Below are positions 9,783 to 21,655 of a DNA stretch of 64,000 nucleotides, piece by piece (position 1 is the first letter of the stretch; each line of letters opens with the position of its first letter). The position numbers and the translations under genes were made by a program. This DNA is from Loripinus fragilis (lineage: Eukaryota > Mollusca > Bivalvia > Lucinida > Lucinidae). The DNA lies in contig OZ026524.1 in the NCBI GenBank assembly GCA_964019695.1, forward strand, positions 27,320,164 through 27,384,163. The letters run 5' to 3'. The notes beneath the pieces are model-generated. The model was not told where the DNA came from, did no database searches, and worked only from the letters and a program-made list of their open reading frames with translations.

Positions 9783-10251
9783 GCCAGAATTTTTTATATT
9801 AGTTGATTTACGGGATTTTTTTTTCAGATCTAGGGTCAGGGGAGGAGGGGGGGGGGGGGGGGGGGGGGCAAAAAAAATAAAATAAAAAAGCTCTGAAAAT
9901 GACCAGTTGACTGGTCATTTTCAGAGCTTTTTTTTTTTCAGAGCTTTTTTTTTTTCTTTTACTTTAATATCTCCAGAAAAACAGTAAAACTAGTAAGGTA
10001 ATCTTTAAATATTTCATCATTTTCCTAAAAATCTGGACAGGACAATCACCTTTAACAGTGTCACTCTCAAAAATGCACAGACAGAACCTCAAAAAAAATA
10101 TTATTTTTAACCAAACAAATAATATTTAGTCTGCGGATAAAATAAAAAAATAATTTTTGAAATTAAATTTTATTTTTTCTCAACTTTCCGGAAAATTATA
10201 GTAGGAGGGTTTGTAAATCAACTAATAAAAAAATTCTGGCCTTACACCTTC
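9783..10251. mobile_element. MITE F8 copy with 22-G tract
   Basis: Inverted ends of about 28 bp: GCCAGAATTTTTTATATTAG and CTAATAAAAAAATTCTGGC. Inside are an uninterrupted run of 22 G at 9847-9868 and a foldback (AAAAGCTCTGAAAATGACCA / TGGTCATTTTCAGAGCTTTT). Other copies at 28318 and 54209. Confidence 0.85.
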
Positions 10252-10914
10252 TCACCCTCCTGCTACCATTCTGTGATTGAAAATTTCCTAGTCATATTCA
10301 AGTTTATTTTGGGGGGATTTATCAGAGATGAGCTTATACTATACCCAGGTCTCCATGAGCTTTCAATCTTCAATCAATCGATTTTTATTTCTCAAGAACA
10401 TAGCTTTTTTTTTACCTTTGAATACTATCAAATGGTGTTAACATTATCTGCATGATTTTGAAACTTAAAGTATTTTACAAGATTTGTTAAAGTTCATCTG
10501 AGTTTGATATATTTCAAAAATTGTTTTGATCATTTTGTCAACATTATGAACACACCAATTTTTGCCCTTATTTATAGATTATGAGCTAGTATCCCTCATA
10601 CTGATTTATACCACACTTCTTGAAGTCTTGAAGAGCAAGCTTTTTCTTCACGGTAAGAATAATGTAGTTTCTGCAAAATTTTCCACATAAAGAACAGCCT
10701 TTTGAAAATCTAAAAGACTTTGAGATGTAAAAGTGGGCTTCTTTTATAGTGATAAAATCATTAGTCAAAGATGGACTTAAGTACAGCAAGGTGAAGATAT
10801 TGAACAAAGTTCCTTTTATGATTTTTCTTTCAATTAAAGTAAATGAATGTCTAAATGTAATGGTTACGCAAGGAAGTTGGGAACTGATAATGACCCCTGT
10901 TCTGATTTCCAGAG

Positions 10915-11001
10915 GAGTTTATTGCAATGGAAGCCGATAATGCATGGAAAACTGTGGATCCTAATCAGATGTCAGCAGCTGATCTTAGCATGACAAGCTA
11001 G
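10915..11001 (+). CDS. candidate 3'-terminal exon, unknown product
   Basis: An acceptor CTGTTCTGATTTCCAG ends at 10912, with a second AG at 10913-10914. From 10915 one frame runs 28 codons, EFIAMEADNAWKTVDPNQ then MSAADLSMTS, to TAG at 10999-11001. Acidic and polar composition, a sound acceptor and a C-terminal-looking tail make it a plausible last exon of a plus-strand gene. It joins in phase with 6103-6137. I do not recognise the protein. The following kilobase would be 3'-UTR; AATAAA occurs at about 12226. Confidence 0.4.
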   Translation, partial: EFIAMEADNAWKTVDPNQMSAADLSMTS

Positions 11002-11865
11002 TGAACAGATAGTTTGAATGGCTGCACTGGAATTGAGGTTGTCAGTCCTAGTAGTTACTATTCTAGTCATATAGTCCACAGAGGCCTTAAACTTACATTT
11101 AAATATGCTGATATGCTAAAACCAGGAGTCTGGGCAAGTTATTTTGCTGACAATTGTAAATATGGGTAAGATTAGAAAATACATCAGAAAACTGTAAACC
11201 GTTTTAAAATTGTTTTAAAGACAACCAGTCTATGATTTCGCTTTAGGCAGACAGAAGCCACCACTGGCTTGTCTTAGTAACAGGTCTTTACGGGCAGGTA
11301 CACAAGATTTTGGTACTTGTTGCATCAGCGAGCTGCGAAGGCTCAGACAAGCCTGCACATATGCACATTCTCACCAGAGCCTTCACTTCTAGCATACACA
11401 AAGTACAGAAGTAGAGCAAGACTATGGCCAAAAATTAGCTCTCTAGCCCCACTGGATGCCAGAATGGGGTTTAAAAGCAGGCTTTAGCATATAAGCGATA
11501 CAAACCAAAATCTTGTGAACTAGCCCATATACAGACAGTTCTGTAAGCCATGAATGTGCAATATGCAATTTTCTGCAGTATTTTCTGACTTCTCCATTTA
11601 CCAAGAGACCTGTAAACAGAACACACTTAGCACCAACTTTGAGCAACAATAAACAAAAACAATGAAAAAACTTTACATTTTTACAACTATTTTACAACAG
11701 TATAGTGTTGTTCAGGAAAGCTCAAGTGTTTATAGTCCACAAGGACTTGTGCTCATGTCAATATTATGCAAAGCTATAAAGCAAGATTGTTAAGTCTAGT
11801 TATATATGCTTGTTCCCAACTCCCATGTCTGGCTAGTAAAGTGGTTAGTGTCAGGTTTTACCTGA

Positions 11866-12135
11866 ACTCTCAAAGCAAAATGTAGCTTTAGCTCTATTCT
11901 CAAAGCAAAATTAGGTTTGAAAAAATACAATGTGGGTTTAACCCAAAACTATGAAAGCAGAATTAATGTGGCTTTAGCTCTTACTCTCTAAGCAAAATGT
12001 GGATTTAACCATCTACTTCAAAGCAAAATGTGGAATTTAAGCCCTTTTACTCTCAAAGCAAATTAGGTTTTACCCCTCTACTCTCAAAGCAAAATGTGGA
12101 TTGCACTTTTACTCTCAAAGCAAACAATAAACATA
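11866..12135. repeat. degenerate minisatellite, about 33-42-bp unit
   Basis: CTCTCAAAGCAAAATGTGG-like segments recur about eight times with TTTAGCTCT/TTTAACC linkers. Copies have drifted in length and sequence. Confidence 0.75.
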
Positions 12136-12566
12136 AAGCAAATGCACTAAAGCTATCTAAAAGTGCTTGATGGAATGGAGTTTAAAGAATTATTTGTGAA
12201 GACAATATTTGATCATGTAAATGCAAATAAATCTGGCTGCTTATTTGTAACGGTTTGTTCCAATAGGTTTTCTTGCAAATCTAGAAAAGTTACATCTATC
12301 ATTTGCTATAGAGAAGATTTGTAACAAGTTATAGTTTATCAGGGATTTGTAGTTTAGCATAGCAGCTAAAGGGCCTCATTAGTCTGTTTAAGAAGGGAAA
12401 AAATATTCAGTTTAAATTATCTGCTATGTTGATGCTTATTTTCCTGGTTACATTTTTTAGCATTCTGTCTGTTGATCCACCTGCTAACTGTTGTCTGTCT
12501 GTTACATGTTAATTTTAGGTGGCTAGAAACACCTGTGGCCATTTGTTTCAAAATCTACAGCATCTA

Positions 12567-12798
12567 TTCAACCCATTTATGCCGAATGTATTTTCCCTTC
12601 CTTATCAATTGGACGAGTCCATTTCCAATGTTAGGGTTGTTGGGTGGTATTTTTCATTTCTATTCAAATTTTAAAAGGAACTATTGTAAGCTGGAAGTGG
12701 AAAATCTGTTCAGATGCCGCATTTTGCAGCATCTGATCTGGTTTTGCACTGTTTGCCGACGTCCCACAAAAAGGACGCTAGGCTAATATATGGGTTAA
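12567..12798 (+). mobile_element. MITE F3 copy
   Basis: CAACCCATTTATGCCGAATG at the left and CTAATATATGGGTTAA at the right; TTAA at 12795-12798, mutated to TTCA at the left. The centre is a hairpin CAGATGCCGCATTTTGCAGC+ATCTG. TTAA-flanked ends suggest a piggyBac derivative. Confidence 0.82.
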
Positions 12799-14123
12799 CT
12801 AACCTCTTTTTATACTAGAAACCTTAAACCAGTATTTTGATAAGCAGAGTAGACCAAATGTATAGAATAATAATAATTCACTGTTTTCTTTGAAGTCACT
12901 TATAGAGCAAAACTTGTGGTCTCAAATGTCCATGGTTTTCAACCTGAATTAATTCTTTACTTCTATGTAACATCCTTTTTCATCTATTAAAACATTATCT
13001 GAATAAAGGTCAATTTCAAGGTCACATGCATGTCTCCATTGTTGTTCCACATGACCTGTATGACCAATTAAATATCAACCGACTCCTATAGTAATGAAGT
13101 CAATTATCAGAGTGAACACTTTAGTGGGCTTTGTGGGACAAAGAGATACTTGTACGCCTTACTAAAGCAGCTGCAATAAAATTGGTTCTTGATAAGTTTT
13201 GCTAAGATAGTATAAAAGCATTTACTCATCTTTATAAGAATGTTGTCGTCACATTTGAGCTTAGGCAGCGAAAATGCACAAGCTAGCACATTAGCTCTAA
13301 ATTAAGTTAAAATAACATAGTTTTCATCTCATGATCATCTCAATATTATAGGATCTCATGCAATAGCTGGTAGTTTCTAATTTAATCTATCTATACTGTG
13401 GGTCATCTCCAAAGAGATAATGGACTTTTATGAAGCCTGTATGCTTAACCAGTACAGACCTACATATACAATTCTCTCTTGTAAGCTTACAGTTTAGTAA
13501 TAACCACCGTCTTATAGCTTTTTATAATGCTCACTCAACCTAACTGTATTCAGAATGGCTGACTCTTATCAAGTTTTGGCCATAGTTCAACAATATACTT
13601 TTGATATTGGTTTTTGAAACACCTCTGTTTTGTGCTTAAAGAGCATTGTGGTAGTCAGTCCATTATGAATACATCATCATAAAGGAAGCTTAATATAACC
13701 CAGATGCACAGATGCCATTTTGAGTGCATCAGTGTCAAATAAGTACTAGCTACAGCTGTGTTGCAAAAGTTGTGAGGAGCTGACAAAGCAATGAGTCAAA
13801 ACACTGGTTGGACTAATGGGTGCATTACTAATCATGGCCGGGAAGCTTGAACATATATATAGAGTTCTCAACCTGTTCAAGAACGGCAGAATCCATTTTT
13901 TATGAGGTTTATTTGGTGTTTTGCAAACAATCTAACTGTAAACTCATTTTGAGTGGGGTCATCTGACCATTCTGTGGTGACCTTGGTTTTGTTTGTTTGT
14001 TTGTTTTGTTACTGGGCATAACCTTGCTTCGACATTGAATTGATTCAATTTACTTAGATTATTTTCTTGTTTGATTATGTATCCATTTAATAATTTTTCT
14101 CTTTCAAGAGAGATTGATGTAAT
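12799..14123. other. no recognisable gene or repeat
   Basis: AT-rich unique-looking sequence. Only short open frames and a (GTTT)n microsatellite near 13988-14008 were seen. Confidence 0.5.
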
Positions 14124-14321
14124 CAGGGGCGGATCCAGAATTTCTGGAAAGGGAGTTCATATATATAAAGGTGTGGGTGGTTCATTTTACTGATTTTATC
14201 TCATTTTCCCTAAATATCCCATGAAAATGAAATAATTTGCTCTCATTGAGACCAAATCATTTCATTTTCATTGGATATTTAAAAATGGGGGTCGAGCAAA
14301 CCCCCTCTGGATCTGCCACTG
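14124..14321. mobile_element. hAT-like MITE
   Basis: Ends CAGGGGCGGATCCAGAATTT and CTCTGGATCTGCCACTG are inverted; the CAGGGGCGGATCC terminus is typical of hAT non-autonomous elements. The interior is a palindrome (CATGAAAATGAAATAATTTG / AAATCATTTCATTTTCATTG). GTAAT occurs at both borders, not a clean 8-bp duplication. Confidence 0.75.
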
Positions 14322-14632
14322 GTAATCTATTTAAAACAAAAGTACAATGTACGCGTATAAAGAATTTAAAAAATCATTCTTCCCAGTAAGGCTGGTGCAA
14401 GGTTCAAAGTTTGGATAGGTTATGGTCAAAGTATCAAAATCATGCCCAGCAAACATTGTGATTATATATGGCGTCAACTACAGGATTGTCAACTATCAAT
14501 TTTTTTGCAGCAAGTCAGGGGGCAAAGGTCAAGTCATGCAGAGATTAAACACAAGATTTCTTTAGATATGGAATTTACTTTTAAAAATGTAACCAAAATC
14601 TACTGATCTGGTCCATTTACAGGTAGTCTTAT

Positions 14633-14850
14633 AATTGGCCTTGACACGACAAAACCTGTCTTTGGGGTTTCCGACAAAGCGACCCTCAAACCAGTCTCCT
14701 CAGCTTCAGAGACTAGCTAGAAAATTGAAATAACACCTGTAGCAAGTTTAGATATGATTCCAAAAAGTGAATAACATAGGCGCTGATCAGTCTGCTCAGG
14801 CTGTTGTTCAAAAACCCCGAAGACCGGTTTTCTCGCACCGAGGCCCACTT
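14633..14850. mobile_element. MITE F7 copy
   Basis: ACGACAAAACCTGTCTTTGG at the left and GAAGACCGGTTTTCTCGCAC at the right are inverted. Interior ACCAGTCTCCTCAGCTTCAG, GCTAGAAAATTGAAAT and GCGCTGATCAGTCTGC match the copy at 57571. Confidence 0.8.
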
Positions 14851-15517
14851 GTATTAGAACCAAAAGTAGGCTTTCAAAGAATACTACCTCTCTTGTAAAT
14901 TCAATATCTAAAATATCTTGTGTTAGAAATAAAAAGCAAGACATTGGCTGATACATAAGATTATATAAGTTCAGCTTTATTTAAGCGTCTCTTAAAGAGT
15001 GTAACACAGAGAGAGCCGCGGACAAGACACAAGTAAGCAAATGAAGATCTGTCTATTTATAAATCAACTAGCTAAGCGATAAGCAAAAATTATTCAACCC
15101 TTTACCTACAGAAACCGTGTATCGGCAGATGAGCGGCATCGAGCAAAAAATGGATGCAAAGCACATGTGATAACAGTTGGCGTTAAATTATGGGCATATC
15201 ATTCACCGGTAGTCTTCAAATATTTATAAGCCAAACTAAGTTCTTGATCAGGCTGCTCAGATGAATAGTTCAGTCTGATAAAGCTCTTTACAGTTTGCAC
15301 GTATGCTTAGCCATTTTATGCAAGATAACAAATGAAAAGATTTAGCCATTATGTGACAGGCGCTTAAAGCACAAGTAGAAACAAAGGCTTGGGTGTACTT
15401 TGTTGAAGAAGGCAGGGCTTACCAGTGCTACTCTGATGCACAGGTAGATAAGAGTGCCCCATTAAAAATGAATGAGCTGCGATACGTTATTTTCAACGAT
15501 GTAGCATTTTCGTAAGT

Positions 15518-15658
15518 GTTCAGTCAGTAGCTCAGCAGTCATAGAATATTCAAGCGACTAGCAAAGGCTCTGATCAGACTGCGCATATGCGCAGGCTGGT
15601 CTGAGCCTTTGCTGGTCGCATATACCACATTGTTGGAAATCTCATGTCGTGGCTCATT
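15518..15658 (-). mobile_element. MITE F6 copy, 5'-shortened
   Basis: GACTAGCAAAGGCTCTGATC / GGTCTGAGCCTTTGCTGGTC hairpin around CGCATATGCGCA, then CACATTGTTGGAAATCTCAT. Confidence 0.8.
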
Positions 15659-15995
15659 TTATTTTACCCAATCATATGTTATGGGTACTCAAAAGAAGTC
15701 TTAATGAGACAGATTTCAGCACCTAAAACATGTTTACACTGATGGATCAGAAAATAATCATACTCAAAATTTATGATTATCTGGACTTGTGATCACTGTT
15801 CACAAATGATCAAAACATCTTGGGACTTGTATGATAAAAAAAATTCTTGACCCGAGCCTTTGTTTTTACCTATCCTCAATTTGATTTGTCATGTTTACCC
15901 TAAATACTTGCACAGTTGGAGCTTAACAATGTAAACCCAGATCAGACCAGACTGAATCTTGGGAGCTGTTTCCACTATTTACCATTACAACACCA

Positions 15996-16210
15996 TACAG
16001 TGCAGTCCCTTTATAACGCTGTGTTTGGGGTAAATTGTGTTATAAAGGGACAATTTTACAAAGAAATTAAAGGAAAATGATCATTTCATGGTCATTTTCC
16101 TATAATTCCTTTGTAGAATTACATATTAAAAAAAATATGGGAGCCACAAAATGACCATGTAATATCCAAATCCATGTTAAAAGGAGGTGTGTTACAAAGG
16201 AACTACACTA
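15996..16210. mobile_element. MITE F9 copy, intact
   Basis: TACAGTGCAGTCCCTTTATA at the left; GTTACAAAGGAACTACACTA at the right. The core hairpin is AGGAAAATGATCATTTCATG / GGTCATTTTCCTATAATTCC. It serves as the reference for the two interrupted F9 copies. Confidence 0.88.
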
Positions 16211-16582
16211 TATATCCCATTGTAGAGGTTGGTCTTTCAAATTTTAAGATGGGAAGAGTAAGGAGTAGGGTATCTAAGTATTTAGGGTAAACACCATTAT
16301 ATGTCTAGCAATGAAAGATTGTTCCATATTTGTCGACTACAATCAATTTGGTAAAATCCATCTGCCACCTAGTTCTTGTACCATAAGCATGGCAAGGGCT
16401 GTAATCAGTTAGCAAGAAAATAAACACTACTAACAAACTGACAAATACACGTTATTGTGCTCACTTCCTATGCAGTACTGCCAATTATGGCACATCAACA
16501 TTTTCTGGTCAATTAAGACATCTTTTCTAAATTAGCACCAAAGTCATGGATTAGATTTGCAAACTAGACAATATCTAACTAC

Positions 16583-16823
16583 TGTGAGCCCTGGTATGAT
16601 ATTTCCAACAATTTGGTAGTTGCGACCAGCAAAGGCTCAGACCAGCCTGCACATATGCGCAGGCTGGTCTGAGCCTTTGCTGGTCGCTTGACTATTTTAT
16701 GAGTGTTAAGCTACTGACTGAACATCATTTGGAGTTTCTAAGCTTAAAAGGAGGCTGCATAGGCTTGTCGAGTCTACGCATGTCTAAATGTCACGTTGTT
16801 GGAAATCATGCGTCATGGCCCCT
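16583..16823 (+). mobile_element. MITE F6 copy, best preserved
   Basis: Inverted ends GGTATGATATTTCCAACAAT and GTTGTTGGAAATCATGCGTC. A near-perfect hairpin GCGACCAGCAAAGGCTCAGA / TCTGAGCCTTTGCTGGTCGC lies at 16621-16687 around CATATGCGCA. Confidence 0.88.
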
Positions 16824-17384
16824 GTGTGAGTACAAAAAGTTCTATAGTTCAAGAGGGTATTCTCTTATTCTTACCAAAATTACAGCTTGCAATAAACACC
16901 CACAAAAAAGTTTATGGAAAATTACCAAAAAATATATTGGCATATAGGTAAAAAAAATCAACCAATTACATGAAAGAAAGGAAACTAGACTTTTAATCAG
17001 TAACAGGCTGTCTTTTAGTGGATTGGTAAGTGCTTTTGACATTCTAGCAGAGAAAAGGGAACTTGCAAGATGACAATGGAGTCCCCCGATACCACTAGCA
17101 ATACATTACTGAGTAGACTGATCAAGATCCAAGTTGTCCATTAACGTAAGGTAGATAGACTAGTGTGAGCCAATAGTGAAAAGATGGACCTGTCCCATAG
17201 CAGTGAAAAGGACCTGCCGGATTACCTGTTTATCAAGTGCATTGTCTACCTTACCTCATATTTCTTCTGTTAAAGGCACTCTCTTGCTGAAATCTTATCA
17301 AGAAGTATGAAACTTGCTGTAGAGTATGAAATCTAACACAAAATATGAAATTCCCCATCAGTTTAATAATGACCTTTTTAAGTG

Positions 17385-17560
17385 AACTGCACTATTGTCT
17401 GGTGAACTGCACTGTAAATATAATGTTTTGTCTAGTGAACTGCACTGTAAATATAATGTGTTGTCTAGTGAACTGCACTTTAAATATAATGTTTTGTCTC
17501 TTGAACTGCACTGTATATAACATGTTTTGTCTAGTGAACTGCACTATATACATACATGTA
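17385..17560. repeat. 33-bp tandem repeat, about 5 copies
   Basis: The unit TCTAGTGAACTGCACTGTAA+ATATAATGTTTTG repeats with few changes; the last copy has drifted. A 33-bp unit keeps frame on both strands, which explains the open frames over it. These are not taken as coding. Confidence 0.9.
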
Positions 17561-17775
17561 ATGTTATTTTCTAATATGGCAAAAATGTAAAACAAAAGGA
17601 ATTATTGTTCTAAAATCTCAAACACCAATTTTCAGAGGTTACATATATTATAATATCTGCGCACACAGTGCAGAACCTGATCAGTCTGATCACCTTCATT
17701 GCTTGCTATTCTGATAATTTTGGAGAAGCACAAAATATCTTATATCCAATATTACCATAAAATGTACCCAGACAT

Positions 17776-17858
17776 ACCTGAGCAAAAAGTGTCAACTCAG
17801 ATCAGACTGCTCCTTTAGGAGCAGTCTGATCAAGGTTGCCACTTTTTGCCATTCCATG
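17776..17858. repeat. palindromic hairpin, MITE remnant
   Basis: AAAAAGTGTCAACTCAGATC...GATCAAGGTTGCCACTTTTT with a perfect inner stem CAGACTGCTCC/GGAGCAGTCTG. Carries the recurrent GATCAGACTG core. Confidence 0.6.
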
Positions 17859-17924
17859 TCTACCTTTTAGGAACCTCACATGTGTATTTATAAATTAGAC
17901 TCATTTGAGGATAGGCAAGAACAA

Positions 17925-18050
17925 TGGGTGAGTAGTGTTCGGAATTTTAGAACATGGGAGAGTAGTGTTCGGAATTTTAGAACATAGGGGAGTTGTGTTC
18001 AAAATTTTAGAACATGGGAGAGTAGTGTATGGAATTTTAGAATATTTACT
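17925..18050. repeat. 30-bp tandem repeat derived from an F11 MITE end
   Basis: GTTCGGAATTTTAGAACAT plus GGGAGAGTAGT repeats four times. The GTTCGGAATTTTAGAATATT segment is the terminal sequence of MITE F11 (right end at 3630-3653), so the array seems to have grown from a MITE terminus. Confidence 0.8.
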
Positions 18051-18583
18051 GTAGTTTGAATCTTATTCTCAAATATGGCGGAATGCATTACTGCAGAAGA
18101 AGTAGAGCACAATAGTCGATGCTGTAATAATTATCTAAATAACATTAAATCTTCCTAGTGGCGCGGGATTCCTACTGTCTGTTGCCATGGTGACAGAAAA
18201 TTTTAATAGCATCTCAAGGGGTCCCATAGGACAAAAGGTGTGCAACGAGTGTAAATAAACAGCATATTCTCATTTGCGGTCCCCAGAAAGAATTCCAATT
18301 AAGATTGCTTGGATTCTATTGAGGATTGGTTTTCTTTAAAACCTAAGGACCCTTTCAATGGAATTGCATAATTTAACCCCTTTTCAACAAATGGAATCTT
18401 CCATTCATAGAGATATTCCATTAAAATTAGTTATTTATGTGAATATTAAACAGGAGCTGTTTGGGTTAGCATGCATCAGAGGCAAAATCGGTGCAAGGTA
18501 CGCCACTGTTGTACTGGGATATTCATGTAGCAGATTTTGTATTTATGCAGTCTGATCAGACGGGGAGCAGCTGCTATACTTGC
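18051..18583. other. no supported gene
   Basis: Holds a short frame starting ATGGCGGAATGC (18074, 27 codons) and one of 65 codons at 18358-18555; neither has splice signals or recognisable motifs. Confidence 0.4.
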
Positions 18584-18770
18584 TGCTTTGCATGCTGGGT
18601 AATTTTTCATAATTTTTGTCGTCTGCTGATTATTTTAGAAAAAAACTTCAGGAATACTGTCATAGTGTAAAACAGTTTGAATAAAGATCAGGCCCGACAA
18701 ATTGTCAGGCCTGATCTGTGCCAAAACAATTTGCAAAGGTTATCAGCAGATGACATAAGCAGGTAACGAA
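18584..18770 (+). mobile_element. MITE F4 copy
   Basis: TTTGCATGCTGGGTAATTTT, GTCGTCTGCTGA, core hairpin GATCAGGCCCGACAAATTGT+CAGGCCTGATC, then TTATCAGCAGATGACATAAG. Confidence 0.8.
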
Positions 18771-19082
18771 TCAACAGGTGTGTTCCTGGTGTGACTCACT
18801 TCGTATATCATTCCTGCATTTCATTGGTATTTCAAGGCACATTCTTTGGAGTTGGGTTTCTCACAAACCTCATAAATCTCAGAAACTAAATTCCTGGCCT
18901 GCATCAGATGCAGCAGTAACAGATAGTTTTATATTTTTCTCCCTTACTCTTTTTTCTATCTAAATGGCTTGCTACTTCACGTAAATCATCTCATGGGACC
19001 ATTCATTTGAACAAAAATGCTATCAGAATTTTCTAGTCTAGCTGCTATTTATTGGTCTCAAGATAAGAGCACATTTTAGACT

Positions 19083-19190
19083 TATTTTTTTGACCAAAAT
19101 GTATGTTGTGGGAGCTCAAAAGAACTGTCTCTGTGAGATGACTCTTTTGAGTACCAGCTACGTAAGTTTTTGGTTGAGTGGAAAGAAAAG
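19083..19190. mobile_element. MITE F5 fragment
   Basis: GGGAGCTCAAAAGAACTGTC / GATGACTCTTTTGAGTACC: a decayed hairpin core with a flanking TTTTGGTTGAGTGGAAAG. Confidence 0.7.
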
Positions 19191-19716
19191 TCAAAGTTTT
19201 AGTCTAAAAATGTTGATTATTTGAATGATGCGTTTATCATCTGCAACTGGTCAAGGTCACCTGGGATGTCGTCTGCAACATAATGATAAAGCTGTTTCTT
19301 CTCTTTAAGTCACTTACAGTCTTTATTCATTACTGTGATGACAAAACTGCAAAACACCTTTTATCTTTATGTTATTTATTTTCTGTTACCATGACAACAG
19401 ACAGATATTTATGGCACAAAATGCAATCCACTGTATTGACTGGTTTCAAACGTGAAACTTAAAGCTGCACTTTAATGTTTGTTCAAGATACCAGTCTGCC
19501 AAATAAATTAGTTTTCTATTTCTTCTTTTCTTATTTATGGGTCTATTTTGAATCTCAATTTCATTCCAGGAGGATTCTAGCTGAATTCCACTACATATCT
19601 TTATGTATAGAAAACTGCTTTTTTCGAATACCAAATCTTGGCATACAATAAAATACATAAATCAGAGAAGAGTATGTTAAGTAAAAAATTAATTTTCTTA
19701 CTTATAAACCAAAGCA

Positions 19717-19800
19717 TAACTCAAAAGAACCCTCTTAATGAGACGGTTCTTTCGAGACCCTATGGAGGCGGTTTTCTGGAGTACCCAAAACAAGCCGTTA
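19717..19800. mobile_element. MITE F5 fragment
   Basis: AACTCAAAAGAACCCTCTTA / TGAGACGGTTCTTTCGAG hairpin core, followed by GAGTACCCAAAACA. Confidence 0.65.
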
Positions 19801-20258
19801 CTGGTTTCTTGCACATGCAAAATTCCATTAAATGGAAGAAAAAGGGCTTGATTTCTTCTGCCTATTGATTGCTGTAGGAGTGGAAAGGCAACCGCTGACT
19901 ACTTGTCAAGTTAATATACAAATACTTGACCGAAAGTGGCCATGACCTTAAATTGTGATAAATGCTGTTTTAGTTGTATTTTCTTACTTAATAGGCAAAT
20001 TATCAAATGAATGAAGATAATAAAAGGTCACTAATGATAAAGCCCTAAGTTTCACAGAATAGAATTAAATATATAGCTTAATATCTATTAGTCCTTGACC
20101 TATCTATCTTTCCTTGACCCAGTCAATACAGTTGAGAGAGCATAAAAGATGGTTTTTTGGGGGATGACTCAGCAGTGATTAAGAAACATGTGACGTTCAT
20201 GAACCTCCACAAAAATTCATCTCATTAGACCTCCTATGATGATAGTGCTGAAAGGTCA

Positions 20259-20510
20259 TTAACCCTTTGTATTCTAATGGATTCTTCCTTCTGGTTTGAA
20301 GCAATACACTTTGGATAGTCCATTGTACATATCTAGGGGTGTCAGGTTATAATTTTCAAAAATACATTCTATTCTTTTGTCTGAAGATCATTTTTAACTT
20401 TACAAGCAGTGTAGACCCTGTTGAAATCCAGCATTTTGCTGCATTTCTTCTGGGTCTTCACTTTTTTGCAAAATTACTTGTTTAGGGGTTTCCCGAATAC
20501 AAAGGGTTAA
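20259..20510 (+). mobile_element. MITE F2 copy, intact with TTAA borders
   Basis: TTAACCCTTTGTATTCTAAT at the left and CCGAATACAAAGGGTTAA at the right; TTAA at 20259-20262 and 20507-20510. The CCCTTTG terminus plus TTAA duplication is the piggyBac signature. An inner hairpin GAAATCCAGCATTTTGCTGC+ATTTC is present. Reference copy for F2. Confidence 0.9.
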
Positions 20511-20593
20511 TATAGCCTATAATTACTTGTTAGACGCGATCTAAAAAATCTCTGCTCAGCTGTCTAGAAACTTGATTCACTTTTGAGATTACC

Positions 20594-20652
20594 ACTATTG
20601 CACTCAAAATGACCAAAACTCCATTGAGTTTTGGTCATTCAGGGTGCAATAG
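20594..20652. repeat. isolated hairpin, 27-nt arms
   Basis: CTATTGCACTCAAAATGACC at the left is mirrored by GGTCATTCAGGGTGCAATAG at the right, with a short CCAT loop region. No family relation found in this window. Confidence 0.7.
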
Positions 20653-20920
20653 GGTTACAATCTAGTTCAAACCATACTATTGAATAGTATCTTGAACAAA
20701 AGATATTCTTGATCAACTGAGCCTTAAGATCCACGAAGAATAAAGTTCCAAAAAGCATTATTGGCGTGCCAGAAACCTGCCAAAGCTAAGTTAAGACATC
20801 TGAAAACAGTAAAAATCCAGATCAGTTTGTGCAACCGAGTTGCTCCACATCTCAAGATGACTTCAGACTTTTTAAAAGTATTTCCACAGTTTCAGTTGCA
20901 TCCAGAATGGCCCAATCTCT

Positions 20921-21112
20921 TTTGATTTGATTCTTTACGTCCACTCAACAATCTTTCAGTTATGCGGGACGGGTCTTCCTGGGTTGAACCAGTACTAAGC
21001 CAGGATAAATGTGTCTTGCTCAAGGACCACAACGCAGTGACGCCGGTGAGGCTCGAACCCGCGGCCCTTCAGTCTCGAGTCAAGCACTCTACCACTGAGC
21101 CACTGCGCTCCC
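20921..21112 (-). mobile_element. tRNA-derived SINE (family A) with 12-bp target duplication
   Basis: Flanked by GGCCCAATCTCT at 20909-20920 and 21113-21124. On the minus strand it reads GGGAGCGCAGTGGCTCAGTG (A box) then CGCGGGTTCGAGCCTCACC (B box GGTTCGAGCC) and GTCCTTGAGCAAGACACA. The B box is intact, making this one of the best-preserved copies. Confidence 0.95.
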
Positions 21113-21471
21113 GGCCCAATCTCTACTGCGTCCAAATGTCAGACTGACCTTGGATTTTGTCTCTTTACAGATGTCGTAAGAAAGCTCTTCAAGTGGTATT
21201 ACTTAAACTGTCAGACAGCTTACAGCACAAAACAGCTACCAAACCTTGATCTTGCTCCCAGACTTGTAATTTATATAAACATTAAAAAATATGGTTGGGC
21301 AAAATCTGCATAAAATCATCATCTCTATATTTTTATTGATCTGAAAAATATGCCAAATTTTATATTTGAAGATGATTGATATCTATCTCTCCATCATACT
21401 GATATCTCTCTATCCTTGCATTCTCAAGGTATTTCCGAGACAAACACAAATTTGAATGAAACATTTTTACA

Positions 21472-21655
21472 GGACTTTAGTTAAAGAGTGCGTACCGAAA
21501 ATTTAATTTTCTTATTCCTCAACCAAAATATATGTTGAGGGTACTCAAAAGAACCGTCTCAATGAGACGGTTCTTTTGAGCACCCAAAACATATGTTAAA
21601 ACTGATGGGTAAGAAAATTTTTATAATTTTACGCTGAAAATTTTTGTTTATCTAA
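21472..21655. mobile_element. MITE F5 copy
   Basis: Perfect core CTCAAAAGAACCGTCTCAAT / TGAGACGGTTCTTTTGAGCA. Left flank TTAGTTAAAGAGTGCGTACC, right flank TTTACGCTGAAAATTTTTG. Confidence 0.88.

Noticed and set aside
18074..18157. ATGGCGGAATGC start with good context (27 codons)
   Set aside because: Short, no donor that keeps a clear frame, no recognised N-terminus.
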